64,000 nucleotides of DNA. It comes from an uncultured Bacteroidia bacterium (GTDB lineage Bacteria; Bacteroidota; Bacteroidia; Bacteroidales; ML635J-15). The position numbers and the translations under genes are program-made. The first letter of the stretch is position 1; every line of letters starts with the position of its first letter. A model generated the notes under the pieces. The model had not been told where the DNA came from and made no database searches. It was given only the letters and a program-made list of their open reading frames with translations. This document shows, one piece after another, positions 17,639-26,337 of this stretch. The stretch lies in contig CADCCZ010000001.1 in the NCBI GenBank assembly GCA_902800045.1, positions 973,346 through 1,037,345 of the forward strand. The letters run 5' to 3'.

Positions 17639-18556
17639 TTATTGATTCTCAACTGCCTTATAAGCTTCTTTCTTAACACGAACAACTTCTCTTTGCTTTT
17701 CGATGCTCTTGTTTACGCTCGAAAGATTGCTTTCGTTCTTTGTCTTACCCTTTGTATTCTTTTCGATATCCTTGTTTGATGATTCGATAGTCTTATTGTA
17801 TCCAACCAAAGATTTTCTATAAGATTCGAGTTTCTTAGTTTCCTTATCTCTTGCCTTTGAAGCCTTTTCGATAACATCGCCGCTGTTTTCAGGATTTATG
17901 TCTCTTGCATAATCCTTAATAAGCTGTTCAGATGCTTCAATCTTCGAATTGGTGCTCTGGATATTGTCATTAGCTTCTTTTTTCTTAGTCTCAGCCTTGT
18001 CAAGGTTCTTCTGGTAACCGTCAATTGACTTCTGGTAACCGGCAGCCTTCTTCTCGTACGAAGCGAGCTTCTTCTCTTCCTTGCTCATTTCCTTGCCAAG
18101 CTTGCCGAGGATAGCTTCACGGTTCTTAGCGGTAAGGTCGTTTGCAAAAACCTTCAACATGTTAGATGCTGTAGGATACAATGCAGGAGCCTGTGTCGAT
18201 GTTATGAAAGCATTTGCTCCAAGCGAGAAAGCAACAACAAGACTTACATCTGTTGAACCCTTCGACTGGCTGATATTTGCGAAAACATCAATAGGATTTT
18301 CGCTTATTGCGGGAATAATAACGTTATCAATGGTAATCAGGTTCTTCTTTGCTGTCAATGTTTCGGGGTTGTAGCCTTTCATCATATTGGTAAATTCCTT
18401 TATTACGGTCTTTGCATCCGAAAACATGACCTTAGTTGCCATTGAAGGATAACTTGACTTTCCAAAAACACCTGTTGTTTCAACAACATCAACTCTTTGA
18501 GCGTAAACGATTACTGACAAAAACATAATCGCTGCAATTACAAAAAACTTTTTCAT
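17639..18556 (-). CDS. Exported coiled-coil protein of unknown function
   Basis: A 305-residue protein with a signal peptide (MKKFFVIAAIMFLSVIVYAQ). Residues 20-150 form a folded part (VDVVETTGVFGKSSYPSM...). From about 155 to the end the sequence is Lys/Glu/Ser-rich with strong helix and heptad character (EKKLASYEKKAAGYQKSI and KDIEKNTKGKTKNESNL), clearly coiled coil. It is probably periplasmic. I do not recognise a family. A TATCTTTG box at 18590-18597 gives it its own promoter. purQ begins 10 bases after its stop, so purQ may share the transcript. Confidence 0.8.
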   Translation of the reverse strand: MKKFFVIAAIMFLSVIVYAQRVDVVETTGVFGKSSYPSMATKVMFSDAKTVIKEFTNMMKGYNPETLTAKKNLITIDNVIIPAISENPIDVFANISQSKGSTDVSLVVAFSLGANAFITSTQAPALYPTASNMLKVFANDLTAKNREAILGKLGKEMSKEEKKLASYEKKAAGYQKSIDGYQKNLDKAETKKKEANDNIQSTNSKIEASEQLIKDYARDINPENSGDVIEKASKARDKETKKLESYRKSLVGYNKTIESSNKDIEKNTKGKTKNESNLSSVNKSIEKQREVVRVKKEAYKAVENQ

Positions 18557-18754
18557 CTTCTAAAAAAATTAAAATCATTAACCAATTTGCAAAGATAGTA
18601 TTTTTTTCTTTTACTCATATTTCCCTCAAAATTTAATTTCAAACAATCTTTCTATGCCTCCTTGAGAGTTTTACAATCGTTTGTTAACAAACTACATCAA
18701 ATATGTGCATGACAAGTTTTATTTTTTTTCATCTTTGCAAGAAAATAAAAAGGA

Positions 18755-19654
18755 ATGAAGACACCGAAATACTTATCAAAAGGTAGCAGAATTGCAATAG
18801 TAAGTCCAGCCGGATATATCAACCCTGACTTTGTCGCATCGGCAGAAGCATACTTGAAATCTGCAGGGTACGAAGTAGAAATTGGTCCACACTGCCTTGG
18901 TCGCCACAACCAAATGGCCAGCACCGACGAGCAGCGTCTTGCCGACCTGCAGCAAGCGATAGACAATCCGAAAGTAGACGCAATACTCTGCTCTCGCGGC
19001 GGCTATGGAGTAAATCATATAATCGACAAGATAGACATGTCGCAGTTCGAAAAGAATCCGAAATGGATAATGGGCTTCAGCGACATTACCAACCTGCACA
19101 TCTTAGCCAACAAGCATGGTGTGAGAAGCTTGCACTGCCAGATGGCCAAGGCGATACACAACAATCCCGATGCCGACTGCATAAAGAACATTTTCCAAAT
19201 TCTTGAAGGGGAAAAAGTGTCTTACACATTTGCACCAAACGAACTTAACAGAAAAGGAATAGCAGAGGGAGAACTTATCGGCGGAAACCTATCTATAATA
19301 TATAGTCTACAGGGAACCGACTTCGCCATCGACTGCGACGACAAGATCCTGTTTATCGAAGACCTTAACGAATACCTCTACCACCTCGACCGCATGATGC
19401 TCAACTTGAAAATGAGCGGAAAGCTTGCAAAACTGCGCGGACTCGTCGTTGGTACATTCAGCGACATGAAGGACAATGCAAGTCCGTTTGGCAAAACCGC
19501 CTACGAAATTGTAAAGGCTCACACGGACGAATATTCCTACCCTGTAGGCTTCGGCATTCCCGTCGGACACATCGACGACAACCAGCCGCTGGTCGAAGGC
19601 GGACAGTATCGTATCGAAATTTCTGATGCAACTTGCTCATTGAAAATGATTTAA
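18755..19654 (+). CDS. LD-carboxypeptidase (S66 family)
   Basis: A 299-residue S66 serine peptidase that removes the terminal D-Ala from the tetrapeptide during peptidoglycan recycling. The nucleophile is Ser109 in MGFSDITN. The partner Glu is in LFIEDLNEYLYHLDRM, and the His in VGFGIPVGHIDDNQP. The glycine-rich CSRGGYGVNHIID is present. There is no signal peptide, in line with a cytoplasmic recycling enzyme. A CATCTTTG box lies about 18 bases before the start. It stands alone. Confidence 0.92.
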   Translation: MKTPKYLSKGSRIAIVSPAGYINPDFVASAEAYLKSAGYEVEIGPHCLGRHNQMASTDEQRLADLQQAIDNPKVDAILCSRGGYGVNHIIDKIDMSQFEKNPKWIMGFSDITNLHILANKHGVRSLHCQMAKAIHNNPDADCIKNIFQILEGEKVSYTFAPNELNRKGIAEGELIGGNLSIIYSLQGTDFAIDCDDKILFIEDLNEYLYHLDRMMLNLKMSGKLAKLRGLVVGTFSDMKDNASPFGKTAYEIVKAHTDEYSYPVGFGIPVGHIDDNQPLVEGGQYRIEISDATCSLKMI

Positions 19655-19671
19655 AAACATTTCAAAAAAAG

Positions 19672-19703
19672 TTTTGCCATACAATCAAAAAGGACTATCT
19701 TTG
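19672..19703 (+). promoter_or_regulatory. tRNA-Pro promoter
   Basis: TTTTG (19672-19676), 19 bases, then TATCTTTG (19696-19703). This is a full match to the Bacteroidetes primary sigma consensus, 16 bases before the tRNA. Confidence 0.85.
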
Positions 19704-19719
19704 CAGTCCAATTTCGAAG

Positions 19720-19793
19720 CGGGGTGTGGTGCAGTTGGCTAGCATTCTTGCATGGGGTGCAAGCGGTCGCGCGTTCGAGTCGCGCCACTCCGA
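19720..19793 (+). tRNA. tRNA-Pro (GGG)
   Basis: Acceptor CGGGGTG pairs with CACTCCG (one G-T pair). The anticodon stem CTTGC/GCAAG holds the loop ATGGGGT with anticodon GGG. The T-arm is GCGCG-TTCGAGT-CGCGC. C1-G72 and discriminator A73 are typical of tRNA-Pro. Confidence 0.95.
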
Positions 19794-19795
19794 CA

Positions 19796-19825
19796 AAAGG
19801 ACAATCCGAAAGATTGTCCTTTTTG
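19796..19825 (+). terminator. tRNA-Pro terminator
   Basis: AAAGGACAATC pairs with GATTGTCCTTT around CGAAA, followed by a T-rich tract. Confidence 0.88.
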
Positions 19826-20257
19826 TTTTTCTACTCAAAAAAAATCTGGCAAGACAAAAATCTGACGTTTTTATTTTTTGAACGCAAAGAAGCTCCTAAA
19901 AATATTCATATAAAAATATTATTGAATAATATTATTATTTTTACTTCTTATTCGAATATTTGAGCATTTTTATATTTTTTAGCCAACGAAAGAATCAGCA
20001 GTGCAACATCGGGTGGAATTTTGGGGCTTTTTTAAGTTACGAGGACGAAAAAAAATGCAACAATTTGACTGTAAATTACTTATTCATGTTCAAAAGTTTG
20101 TTAATATAAACACAGTAAAAATCGTTTTTGAATATGACCTTTGAAATAATTTTGCAATGCCAAAAAGGAAATGAAAAGTCACTATTGACTCATTAGGTGT
20201 TGAATTTGGGAAGGCAGAAATATAAGTATTAAAAACAAAATATAAAAGGTATAGGAT
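19826..20257. other. AT-rich gap upstream of nrdD
   Basis: No gene is supported in these 432 bases. A possible -7 box TAATTTTG is at 20147-20154, with TTTTTG at 20125-20130 (spacing 16, shorter than usual). This would leave a leader of about 95 bases before nrdD. I see no strong hairpin or known riboswitch. Confidence 0.5.
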
Positions 20258-22369
20258 ATGCTTTATAACGAAAATTTTATAGTAAAAAGAAACGGAAAAA
20301 GGGAATTATTCTCCGTAGAAAAGATAAAAGCCGCTATCTCGAAAGCGTTTTTGTCGGTAGGAAGTTTTGCAACTCAGGAAGTTCTTACTAACATTCTCAG
20401 TCGTGTTAACATCTACGACGGCATTAGCGTTGAAGAGATTCAGAACCAGGTCGAAACTGCCTTGATGGCAGAACGTTACTACGCAGCGGCAAAATCATAT
20501 ATCCTATACCGCCAGAAGCACCTCGAAGACCGCGAAGTAAAGGGCAAACTCGACTTCCTTCTCGATTACTGCGAGGCTAAGAACGCTGCTACAGGAAGCA
20601 AGTTCGACGCAAACGCAAACGTTGAAAAGAAGAATATCGCAACCCTTATCGGCGAACTTCCAAAGCAGAACTTTATCCGTCTGAACCGCAAGATGTTGTG
20701 CGACAAGATTAAGGAATTATACGGCAAAGAACTGGCCGACAAGTACTTGAACCTGCTCAACAAGCATTTCATCTACAAGAACGACGAGACCAGCATAGCC
20801 AACTACTGCGCAAGTATCACCATGTACCCGTGGTTGTTGCACGGCACACAGATTATCGGTGGCAACTCGACCAAGCCGACCAACCTCAAGTCGTTCTGCG
20901 GCGGATTCATCAACTTGGTATTCATAGTATCGAGCATGTTGAGCGGCGCATGTGCAACTCCCGAATTCCTGATGTACATGAACTACTTTGTAGGTTTGGA
21001 ATACGGACAGGACTACTACAAGCGCGCCGATGAAGTTGTTGATCTTTCGCTCAAGAAACGTACAATCGACAAGGTTATCACCGACTGCTTCGAGCAGATC
21101 GTATATTCTATCAACCAGCCGACAGGCGCACGTAACTTCCAGTCGGTATTCTGGAACATCTCATACTACGACAAGTTCTACTTCCAGAGCTTGTTTGGCG
21201 ACTTCCGCTTCCCCGACGGATCTCAGCCCGACTGGGAATCGCTCAACTGGTTGCAGAAGCGTTTCATGAAGTGGTTCAACAAGGAACGTACAAAGACAGT
21301 CCTCACCTTCCCTGTCGAAACAATGGCTCTCCTTTCGGAAGACGGCGACGTACGCGACAAGGAATACGGCGACTTCACTGCCGAAATGTACTCCGAAGGC
21401 CACTCCTTCTTCACCTACATCAGCGACAATGCCGACTCGCTCAGCAGCTGCTGCCGTCTGCGCAACGAAATCACCGACAACGAGTTCAGCTATACACTTG
21501 GTGCCGGCGGTGTTTCTACAGGTTCGAAGAGCGTTCTCACTATCAACCTCAACCGCTGCATCCAGTACGAAAAGAAAGAAAAGATGCCGTTCCTCAGCTT
21601 CGTCGAAGAAGTTGTCGACCTTATGCACAAGGTTCAGACCGCATACAACGAAAACCTCAAGTACTTGCTCAGCAAGGGTATGCTTCCATTGTTCGACGCA
21701 GGTTTCATAAACATAAGCCGCCAGTACCTTACAATAGGTGTCAACGGTCTTGTCGAGTCGGCCGAATACCTCGGTATGGAAATCAGCGACAACGCACAGT
21801 ACCGCAACTATGTAAAGAATGTACTCGGACTTATCGAAACCTACAACAAGAAGTACCGCACTAAGGAACTCATGTTCAACTGCGAAATGATTCCTGCCGA
21901 AAACGTAGGCGTTAAGCACGCAAAATGGGACAAGGAAGACGGTTATTTCGTTCCGCGCGACTGCTACAACAGCTATTTCTTCGTTGTGGAAGACAAGGAC
22001 ATCAACACAATCGACAAGTTCCGTCTGCACGGCAAGGAATACATCGAGCATCTTACCGGTGGTTCGGCACTGCACGTCAACCTCGAAGAACACTTGAGCA
22101 AGGCACAGTACCGCCAGTTGCTTAAGATTGCCGCAATCGAAGGCTGCAACTACTTCACATTCAACATTCCTAACACCGTTTGCAACAAGTGCGGTCACAT
22201 CGACAAGCGCTACCTCAAGACTTGTCCGGAATGCGGAAGTACCGACGTCGATTATTTGACTAGAATCATAGGTTATATGAAACGTGTTAGCAACTTCTCG
22301 GAAGCTCGCCAGGAAGAAGCACACAGAAGATATTACGATAACAAATTAAAGGAACAGGAAAATGCTTAA
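20258..22369 (+). CDS. nrdD: Anaerobic ribonucleoside-triphosphate reductase
   Basis: A 703-residue glycyl-radical enzyme that makes deoxynucleotides without oxygen. The ATP-cone regulatory domain is at residues 1-95 (IVKRNGKRELFSVEKIKAAI). The catalytic barrel follows. The C-terminal zinc site is VCNKCGHIDKRYLKTCPECGS, and the radical glycine is in TRIIGYMKRVSNFS. A Cys pair in SSCCRLRNE lies in the expected active-site region. It overlaps nrdG by eight bases, so the two are translated together. The codons are strongly biased to C-ending forms, suggesting high expression. Confidence 0.97.
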   Translation: MLYNENFIVKRNGKRELFSVEKIKAAISKAFLSVGSFATQEVLTNILSRVNIYDGISVEEIQNQVETALMAERYYAAAKSYILYRQKHLEDREVKGKLDFLLDYCEAKNAATGSKFDANANVEKKNIATLIGELPKQNFIRLNRKMLCDKIKELYGKELADKYLNLLNKHFIYKNDETSIANYCASITMYPWLLHGTQIIGGNSTKPTNLKSFCGGFINLVFIVSSMLSGACATPEFLMYMNYFVGLEYGQDYYKRADEVVDLSLKKRTIDKVITDCFEQIVYSINQPTGARNFQSVFWNISYYDKFYFQSLFGDFRFPDGSQPDWESLNWLQKRFMKWFNKERTKTVLTFPVETMALLSEDGDVRDKEYGDFTAEMYSEGHSFFTYISDNADSLSSCCRLRNEITDNEFSYTLGAGGVSTGSKSVLTINLNRCIQYEKKEKMPFLSFVEEVVDLMHKVQTAYNENLKYLLSKGMLPLFDAGFINISRQYLTIGVNGLVESAEYLGMEISDNAQYRNYVKNVLGLIETYNKKYRTKELMFNCEMIPAENVGVKHAKWDKEDGYFVPRDCYNSYFFVVEDKDINTIDKFRLHGKEYIEHLTGGSALHVNLEEHLSKAQYRQLLKIAAIEGCNYFTFNIPNTVCNKCGHIDKRYLKTCPECGSTDVDYLTRIIGYMKRVSNFSEARQEEAHRRYYDNKLKEQENA

Positions 22370-22823
22370 ATACTACAACTACGATATTGTATTTCAAGAA
22401 GTTCCTGACGAAGTTACTCTGGCGGTAAACCTCAGCAACTGTCCGAATCACTGCCCAGGATGCCATAGTCCGCACCTTTGCAAGGACATTGGCAATCAGC
22501 TCGACGAAGAAACCATATCGAACATGATTTCGAAGTACAACAAGTGCATAACTTGCTTCTGCTTCATGGGCGGCGATGCCAATCAGGACGAAGTCATAAA
22601 GATGGCTGAGTTTGTCCACAAGACTTTCGACAAGAAAGTCGCCTGGTACTCCGGAAAACAAACATTTCCGAAGGACATCACTCCTTTCCAGTACCTGAAA
22701 CTTGGCCCTTACAATCCAAAGTACGGCGGTCTAGACAAAAAGACAACCAACCAGAGGATGTATAAGATAAACAACACTAAGCCAATCGACATCACCAACA
22801 GGTTCTGGAGAAAAGTCATCTAG
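22362..22823 (+). CDS. nrdG: Anaerobic RNR activating protein
   Basis: A 153-residue radical-SAM protein that installs the glycyl radical on NrdD. The cluster motif CPNHCPGC (Cx3Cx2C) lies near residues 27-34, followed by SPHL, typical of NrdG. GGDANQDE matches the SAM-binding GGE-like motif. The start ATG lies within the end of nrdD (eight-base overlap). A strong terminator follows 27 bases after the stop, so nrdDG is a two-gene operon. Confidence 0.95.
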   Translation: MLKYYNYDIVFQEVPDEVTLAVNLSNCPNHCPGCHSPHLCKDIGNQLDEETISNMISKYNKCITCFCFMGGDANQDEVIKMAEFVHKTFDKKVAWYSGKQTFPKDITPFQYLKLGPYNPKYGGLDKKTTNQRMYKINNTKPIDITNRFWRKVI

Positions 22824-22849
22824 CAATTATTCAAGATATATTTCATATA

Positions 22850-22878
22850 TGCGTTGCCCAAAAGGACAACGCTTTTTT
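22850..22878 (+). terminator. nrdDG terminator
   Basis: GCGTTG pairs with CAACGC and is followed by seven T. It excludes a TTG at 22854 as the start of the next gene, because that codon lies inside the hairpin. Confidence 0.88.
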
Positions 22879-22886
22879 TCACTAAA

Positions 22887-23408
22887 ATGTCGCCATTTAT
22901 CAAATACATATCCGACGAACAGCACTACACCGAAGTGCTTGCAAAACTTACAAGCGTAAAGCGTACATTGTGGATAGGCACCGCCGACATCAAGGACTTG
23001 TACATAAAACAAGGAAACGATGTGGTGCCAATGCTCGGAGTGCTCGCCTCTCTATTGAAAAAAGGTGTCGAGATACGACTGATACACGCCAAGGAACCAG
23101 GCGAAAATTTCCGCACCGACTTCGACCGCTACCCAATACTACAGACATCCCTCGAACGAGTACTCTGCCCGCGAGTACACTTCAAGATTCTGATTTTCGA
23201 CCTCGAAAGCGCATACATTGGATCGGCAAACCTAACTGGGGCCGGAATAGGCATGAAAAGCCAGCAAAAAAGAAATTTCGAAGCTGGGATTTTCACAAAC
23301 GACCCCGAAATTGTAGAACAAGCTATAAATCAGTACGATAAAGTATGGATGGGAAGTCACTGCGAAAAATGCGGACGTCGCGAATATTGTGGCGACAGGA
23401 TAAAATAA
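22887..23408 (+). CDS. Phospholipase D-fold protein with C-terminal Cys motif
   Basis: A 173-residue protein with one HKD motif: VHFKILIFDLESAYIGSANLTGAG contains the His, Lys, Asp and GSAN of the PLD family. One-motif members act as dimers, often as nucleases (Nuc-like) or phosphodiesterases. The last 20 residues hold four cysteines or histidines (SHCEKCGRREYCGD), a likely metal or Fe-S site unusual for a small PLD protein. There is no signal peptide. The start ATG lies just past the nrdG terminator. The substrate is unknown. Confidence 0.85.
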   Translation: MSPFIKYISDEQHYTEVLAKLTSVKRTLWIGTADIKDLYIKQGNDVVPMLGVLASLLKKGVEIRLIHAKEPGENFRTDFDRYPILQTSLERVLCPRVHFKILIFDLESAYIGSANLTGAGIGMKSQQKRNFEAGIFTNDPEIVEQAINQYDKVWMGSHCEKCGRREYCGDRIK

Positions 23409-23419
23409 AGGCACAAAAA

Positions 23420-23444
23420 AACTGCCCGGATATTCCGAGCAGTT
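23420..23444. terminator. Hairpin after the PLD gene
   Basis: AACTGCCCGGA pairs with TCCGAGCAGTT (one mismatch) around TAT. The T-run lies on the minus-strand side, so on the plus strand the stem lacks a U-tract. Confidence 0.45.
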
Positions 23445-23590
23445 ACTCATATAAAGCACTAATAACCTCTATGTTACCACTTCGATTTTTGAATTTTCAG
23501 TCATTTGTGGATTTTCATAATAACCATTTGGTTTTTAATGATATAGAAATTTCCAATTAGTAGATAACAACAACAAAAGCTAACAACGCC

Positions 23591-23621
23591 TTGCATTATT
23601 CGGCAAAATGATTTATCTTTG
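23591..23621 (+). promoter_or_regulatory. kamA promoter
   Basis: TTG at 23591-23593, 20 bases, then TATCTTTG at 23614-23621. The leader to the kamA ATG is about 55 bases. Confidence 0.7.
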
Positions 23622-23682
23622 CAGTCGCCAAAAGAAATGGCATTATTGTAAATTGTTTTTCAAAAATTAGATTGTAAAATAT

Positions 23683-24927
23683 ATGGCAAGCAGAAGAAAA
23701 GAAATGTTTCCGAATGTTACCGATGCAGAATGGAACGACTGGAAATGGCAAGTAAGAAACAGAATCGAGACTCTCGAACAACTGAAAAAATATGTGAAGC
23801 TGACTCCCGAAGAGGAAGAAGGCGTTGCTAAGTCGCTGAAGACCCTCCGTATGGCTATCACTCCATACTACCTGAGCCTCATTAACCCAGATGACCCGAA
23901 CGACCCTGTCCGCAAGCAGGCTATACCTACCGCCGCTGAACTTCACCAGTCGGCAGCCGATTTGCTCGACCCGCTTCACGAGGACGAGGATTCGCCAGTT
24001 CCTGGACTTACCCACCGTTACCCCGACAGAGTTCTGTTCCTCATCACCGACATGTGCTCGATGTACTGCCGTCACTGCACACGCCGCAGATTCGCCGGCC
24101 AGCACGACTGCCAGTCGCCATCGGAACGCATACAGGCAGCAATTGACTATGTTGCACGCACTCCGCAGGTTCGCGATGTCCTCCTTTCGGGTGGTGACGC
24201 TCTTATGGTCGATGATGCAATGCTCGAATCTATCATCCAGAGACTCAGAGCAATACCTCATGTAGAAATCATCCGTATTGGTTCGAGAACTCCAGTTGTA
24301 TGCCCGCAGCGTATAACCGACAGCCTCTGCGAAATGCTCAAGAAGTACCACCCGATATGGTTAAACACTCACTTCAACCACCCGAACGAAGTTACCGAAG
24401 AATCGGCAGCAGCTTGCGCTCGTCTTGCTAACGCAGGTGTTCCTTTAGGCAACCAGTCGGTATTGCTCCGCGGCATCAACGACAACGTCGATATCATGAA
24501 GAAGCTTGTTCACAAGCTCGTCATGATGAGAGTTCGTCCGTACTACATCTACCAGTGCGACCTCTCAATGGGTCTCGAACATTTCCGTACTCCGGTTTCG
24601 AAGGGTATCGAAATCATCGAAGGTCTCCGTGGTCACACATCTGGATACGCAGTTCCTACATTCGTAGTTGACGCTCCAGGCGGCGGCGGAAAGATTCCTG
24701 TAATGCCTAACTACTTGATTTCGGAAAGCCCGACAAAGGTTATTCTCCGCAACTACGAAGGCGTTATCACAACCTACTCGCAGCCAACCGATTATGTTGA
24801 CAACCAGACTCCTGCAAGCGAGGAATCGAAGATTAAGCCCGAAGGTGTTCTCCGTCTGATGAAGGGCGAACAGATGGCTCTCGAACCAAGCAACCTCGCT
24901 CGTAAGGAAAGACATGTAAAGAAATAA
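23683..24927 (+). CDS. kamA: Lysine 2,3-aminomutase
   Basis: A 414-residue radical-SAM, PLP-dependent enzyme that turns L-lysine into L-beta-lysine, the first step of lysine fermentation. The cluster cysteines are 125, 129 and 132 (CSMYCRHC). The segments [16 protein letters not shown] and THFNHP are typical. The PLP lysine is in [10 protein letters not shown]. The length and the C-terminal part ([31 protein letters not shown]) match the bacterial clostridial type rather than the short EpmB or the AblA of archaea. A perfect terminator-like hairpin separates it from the KamB-like gene. Confidence 0.95.
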   Translation: MASRRKEMFPNVTDAEWNDWKWQVRNRIETLEQLKKYVKLTPEEEEGVAKSLKTLRMAITPYYLSLINPDDPNDPVRKQAIPTAAELHQSAADLLDPLHEDEDSPVPGLTHRYPDRVLFLITDMCSMYCRHCTRRRFAGQHDCQSPSERIQAAIDYVARTPQVRDVLLSGGDALMVDDAMLESIIQRLRAIPHVEIIRIGSRTPVVCPQRITDSLCEMLKKYHPIWLNTHFNHPNEVTEESAAACARLANAGVPLGNQSVLLRGINDNVDIMKKLVHKLVMMRVRPYYIYQCDLSMGLEHFRTPVSKGIEIIEGLRGHTSGYAVPTFVVDAPGGGGKIPVMPNYLISESPTKVILRNYEGVITTYSQPTDYVDNQTPASEESKIKPEGVLRLMKGEQMALEPSNLARKERHVKK

Positions 24928-24947
24928 AACAGAAATATGCTGATTGA

Positions 24948-24976
24948 ATAAAGGCGTGTTAATCACGCCTTTATTT
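24948..24976 (+). terminator. kamA terminator
   Basis: A perfect 11-bp stem, ATAAAGGCGTG with CACGCCTTTAT around TTAAT, followed by TTATT. It lies 66 bases upstream of the end-to-end co-directed next gene, so read-through may be partial. Confidence 0.75.
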
Positions 24977-24992
24977 ATTCAAACCTAAGCAG

Positions 24993-26006
24993 ATGCCGTT
25001 TATCAGCGAAATATTGAAGCACAAGTCGTTGTCGATTGTCGGAATGGAAAAGAACACCGGCAAGACGGAGTGCCTTAATTATATTATAGGTAGGCTACGC
25101 GACAGCGGAACAAGAATCGCCATAACCTCAATCGGCATCGACGGCGAAAATGTTGACCAGGTAACCAAGACGCACAAGCCAGAAATCGAAATATATCCGG
25201 GCACACTGTTCACAACCTCCGAAAACCACTACCGCACACGCAAAATAACATCGGAGATACTGAACATCTCGAAGCAAAGCACTTCGCTTGGACGACTTGT
25301 GACCGCCAGAGCAAAATCGCGCGGCAAACTGATATTCTCCGGTCCAACAAGCACAATGTGGATAAAGGACATAATCGGCGAAATGCAAGGCTACGGCAGT
25401 GAACTTACAATTATAGACGGTGCTTTGTCGCGCAAATCGCTTGGTTCTCCATCGGTTACCGACTGCATGATACTTTCGACAGGAGCTGCCGTCTCGCACG
25501 ATGCCAACGAACTCATCCGCAAGACCAAATTCGTCTATAACCTGATAAACATCGAAGCATACGAATCGCCTGCGAGCGACGAACTTCTGCGCACCGAACG
25601 AGGCATCTGGGCTATCGACGACAAAAACAAAGTCCACGACCTTGGCATCGACTCCACCCTGCTGCTCGAAAACAAAAAGGACAAGCTTTTTGAATTCGGC
25701 ACAACCATTTTCGCCAGCGGAATCGTCACCGACAAGGTTTTGAATCTTCTGCGAATGCAGAAGGAAATTCAGAACACCACATTGATTGTCAAGGATTTTA
25801 CAAGGATTTTTGTCACACCAGAATCGCTCTACTCCTACTTGTCCAAAGGTGGAAAAATAAAGGTTCTACTACGGACAAAGCTCATTGCAGTCTGCGTAAA
25901 CCCTACCTCGCCGAGCGGATACATAATGAATTCGGAAAAAATCACCGCAGAACTCTCGGAAGCACTGAATATACCTGTGTATGATGTGTTTAAGGAAAGA
26001 ATGTAG
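24993..26006 (+). CDS. P-loop protein resembling KamB of lysine fermentation
   Basis: A 337-residue protein with a P-loop close to the N-terminus (IVGMEKNTGKTECLN, residues 16-30). The middle shows SGPTSTMWIKD and ELTIIDGALSR, typical of an NTPase Walker B region (hydrophobic strand then D). Its position directly after kamA and the GxxKNTGKT form match the KamB subunit of the lysine 5,6-aminomutase reactivase, which renews the B12 cofactor of KamDE. KamC, KamD and KamE are not in the window. The identification rests on motif and neighbourhood, so I leave the symbol blank. Confidence 0.65.
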   Translation: MPFISEILKHKSLSIVGMEKNTGKTECLNYIIGRLRDSGTRIAITSIGIDGENVDQVTKTHKPEIEIYPGTLFTTSENHYRTRKITSEILNISKQSTSLGRLVTARAKSRGKLIFSGPTSTMWIKDIIGEMQGYGSELTIIDGALSRKSLGSPSVTDCMILSTGAAVSHDANELIRKTKFVYNLINIEAYESPASDELLRTERGIWAIDDKNKVHDLGIDSTLLLENKKDKLFEFGTTIFASGIVTDKVLNLLRMQKEIQNTTLIVKDFTRIFVTPESLYSYLSKGGKIKVLLRTKLIAVCVNPTSPSGYIMNSEKITAELSEALNIPVYDVFKERM

Positions 26007-26082
26007 AATTAACAATTAACAATGGATAATGGACAATTGATAATTGATAATTGAACATTTTTGCCAATCCAAACCAAAACTA

Positions 26083-26090
26083 TATTTTTG
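26083..26090 (+). promoter_or_regulatory. -7 box before a gene remnant
   Basis: TATTTTTG, 17 bases before the ATG of a 20-codon frame (26108). It looks like a surviving promoter with a decayed gene behind it. Confidence 0.5.
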
Positions 26091-26107
26091 TGACAAAATA
26101 AATATCA

Positions 26108-26170
26108 ATGAATAACGAATCACAAAATATAAACTACATTGAAACTTGGGAACATGGCATTGAACTTTGA
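26108..26170 (+). pseudogene. Possible remnant of an AlbA_2-type regulator gene
   Basis: A 20-codon frame reading MNNESQNI then NYIETWEHGIEL. The first half resembles the start of AlbA_2/COG2865 proteins (ESQNIEYK). The second half resembles their C-terminal motif (YIETWGRGIE). The two would be joined by loss of the whole middle. This is inferred from remembered family motifs and short matches. It has a promoter box and is followed by repeats. Confidence 0.35.
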
Positions 26171-26171
26171 T

Positions 26172-26291
26172 GTACTGTCGCGGCGCGCCACTACCACTAC
26201 AACTTGAAACATAGAAACCCAGAAACCAGAAACATGAAACTTAGTACTGTCGCGGCGCGCCACTACCACTACAACTTGAAACATAGAAACC
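26172..26291. repeat. 48-bp direct repeat with GGCGCGCC core and GAAAC linkers
   Basis: Two identical 48-base copies, 26172-26219 and 26244-26291. Each contains CGCGGCGCGCCACTACCA and ends in TAGAAACC. Between and after them run GAAAC words at nine- to ten-base spacing, up to the start of the crotonase gene. The rest of the 331-base gap (26007-26082) holds the AT-rich AATTGATAATTG words also seen at 15110. Confidence 0.85.
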
Positions 26292-26337
26292 TGAAACCTG
26301 AAACTTAGAAACCTAGAAACTTAAAAACCTCCCTCCC

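Noticed and set aside
19633-19881. Small protein-coding frame over tRNA-Pro
   Set aside because: It runs through the end of the LD-carboxypeptidase gene, the tRNA and its terminator; no independent coding signal.
20160-20257. Riboswitch in the nrdD leader
   Set aside because: No stable stem and no conserved core of a known class (B12, NrdR box) could be found by eye.
21161-22324. 387-codon frame on the minus strand
   Set aside because: Entirely opposite nrdD; composition is that of a shadow frame.
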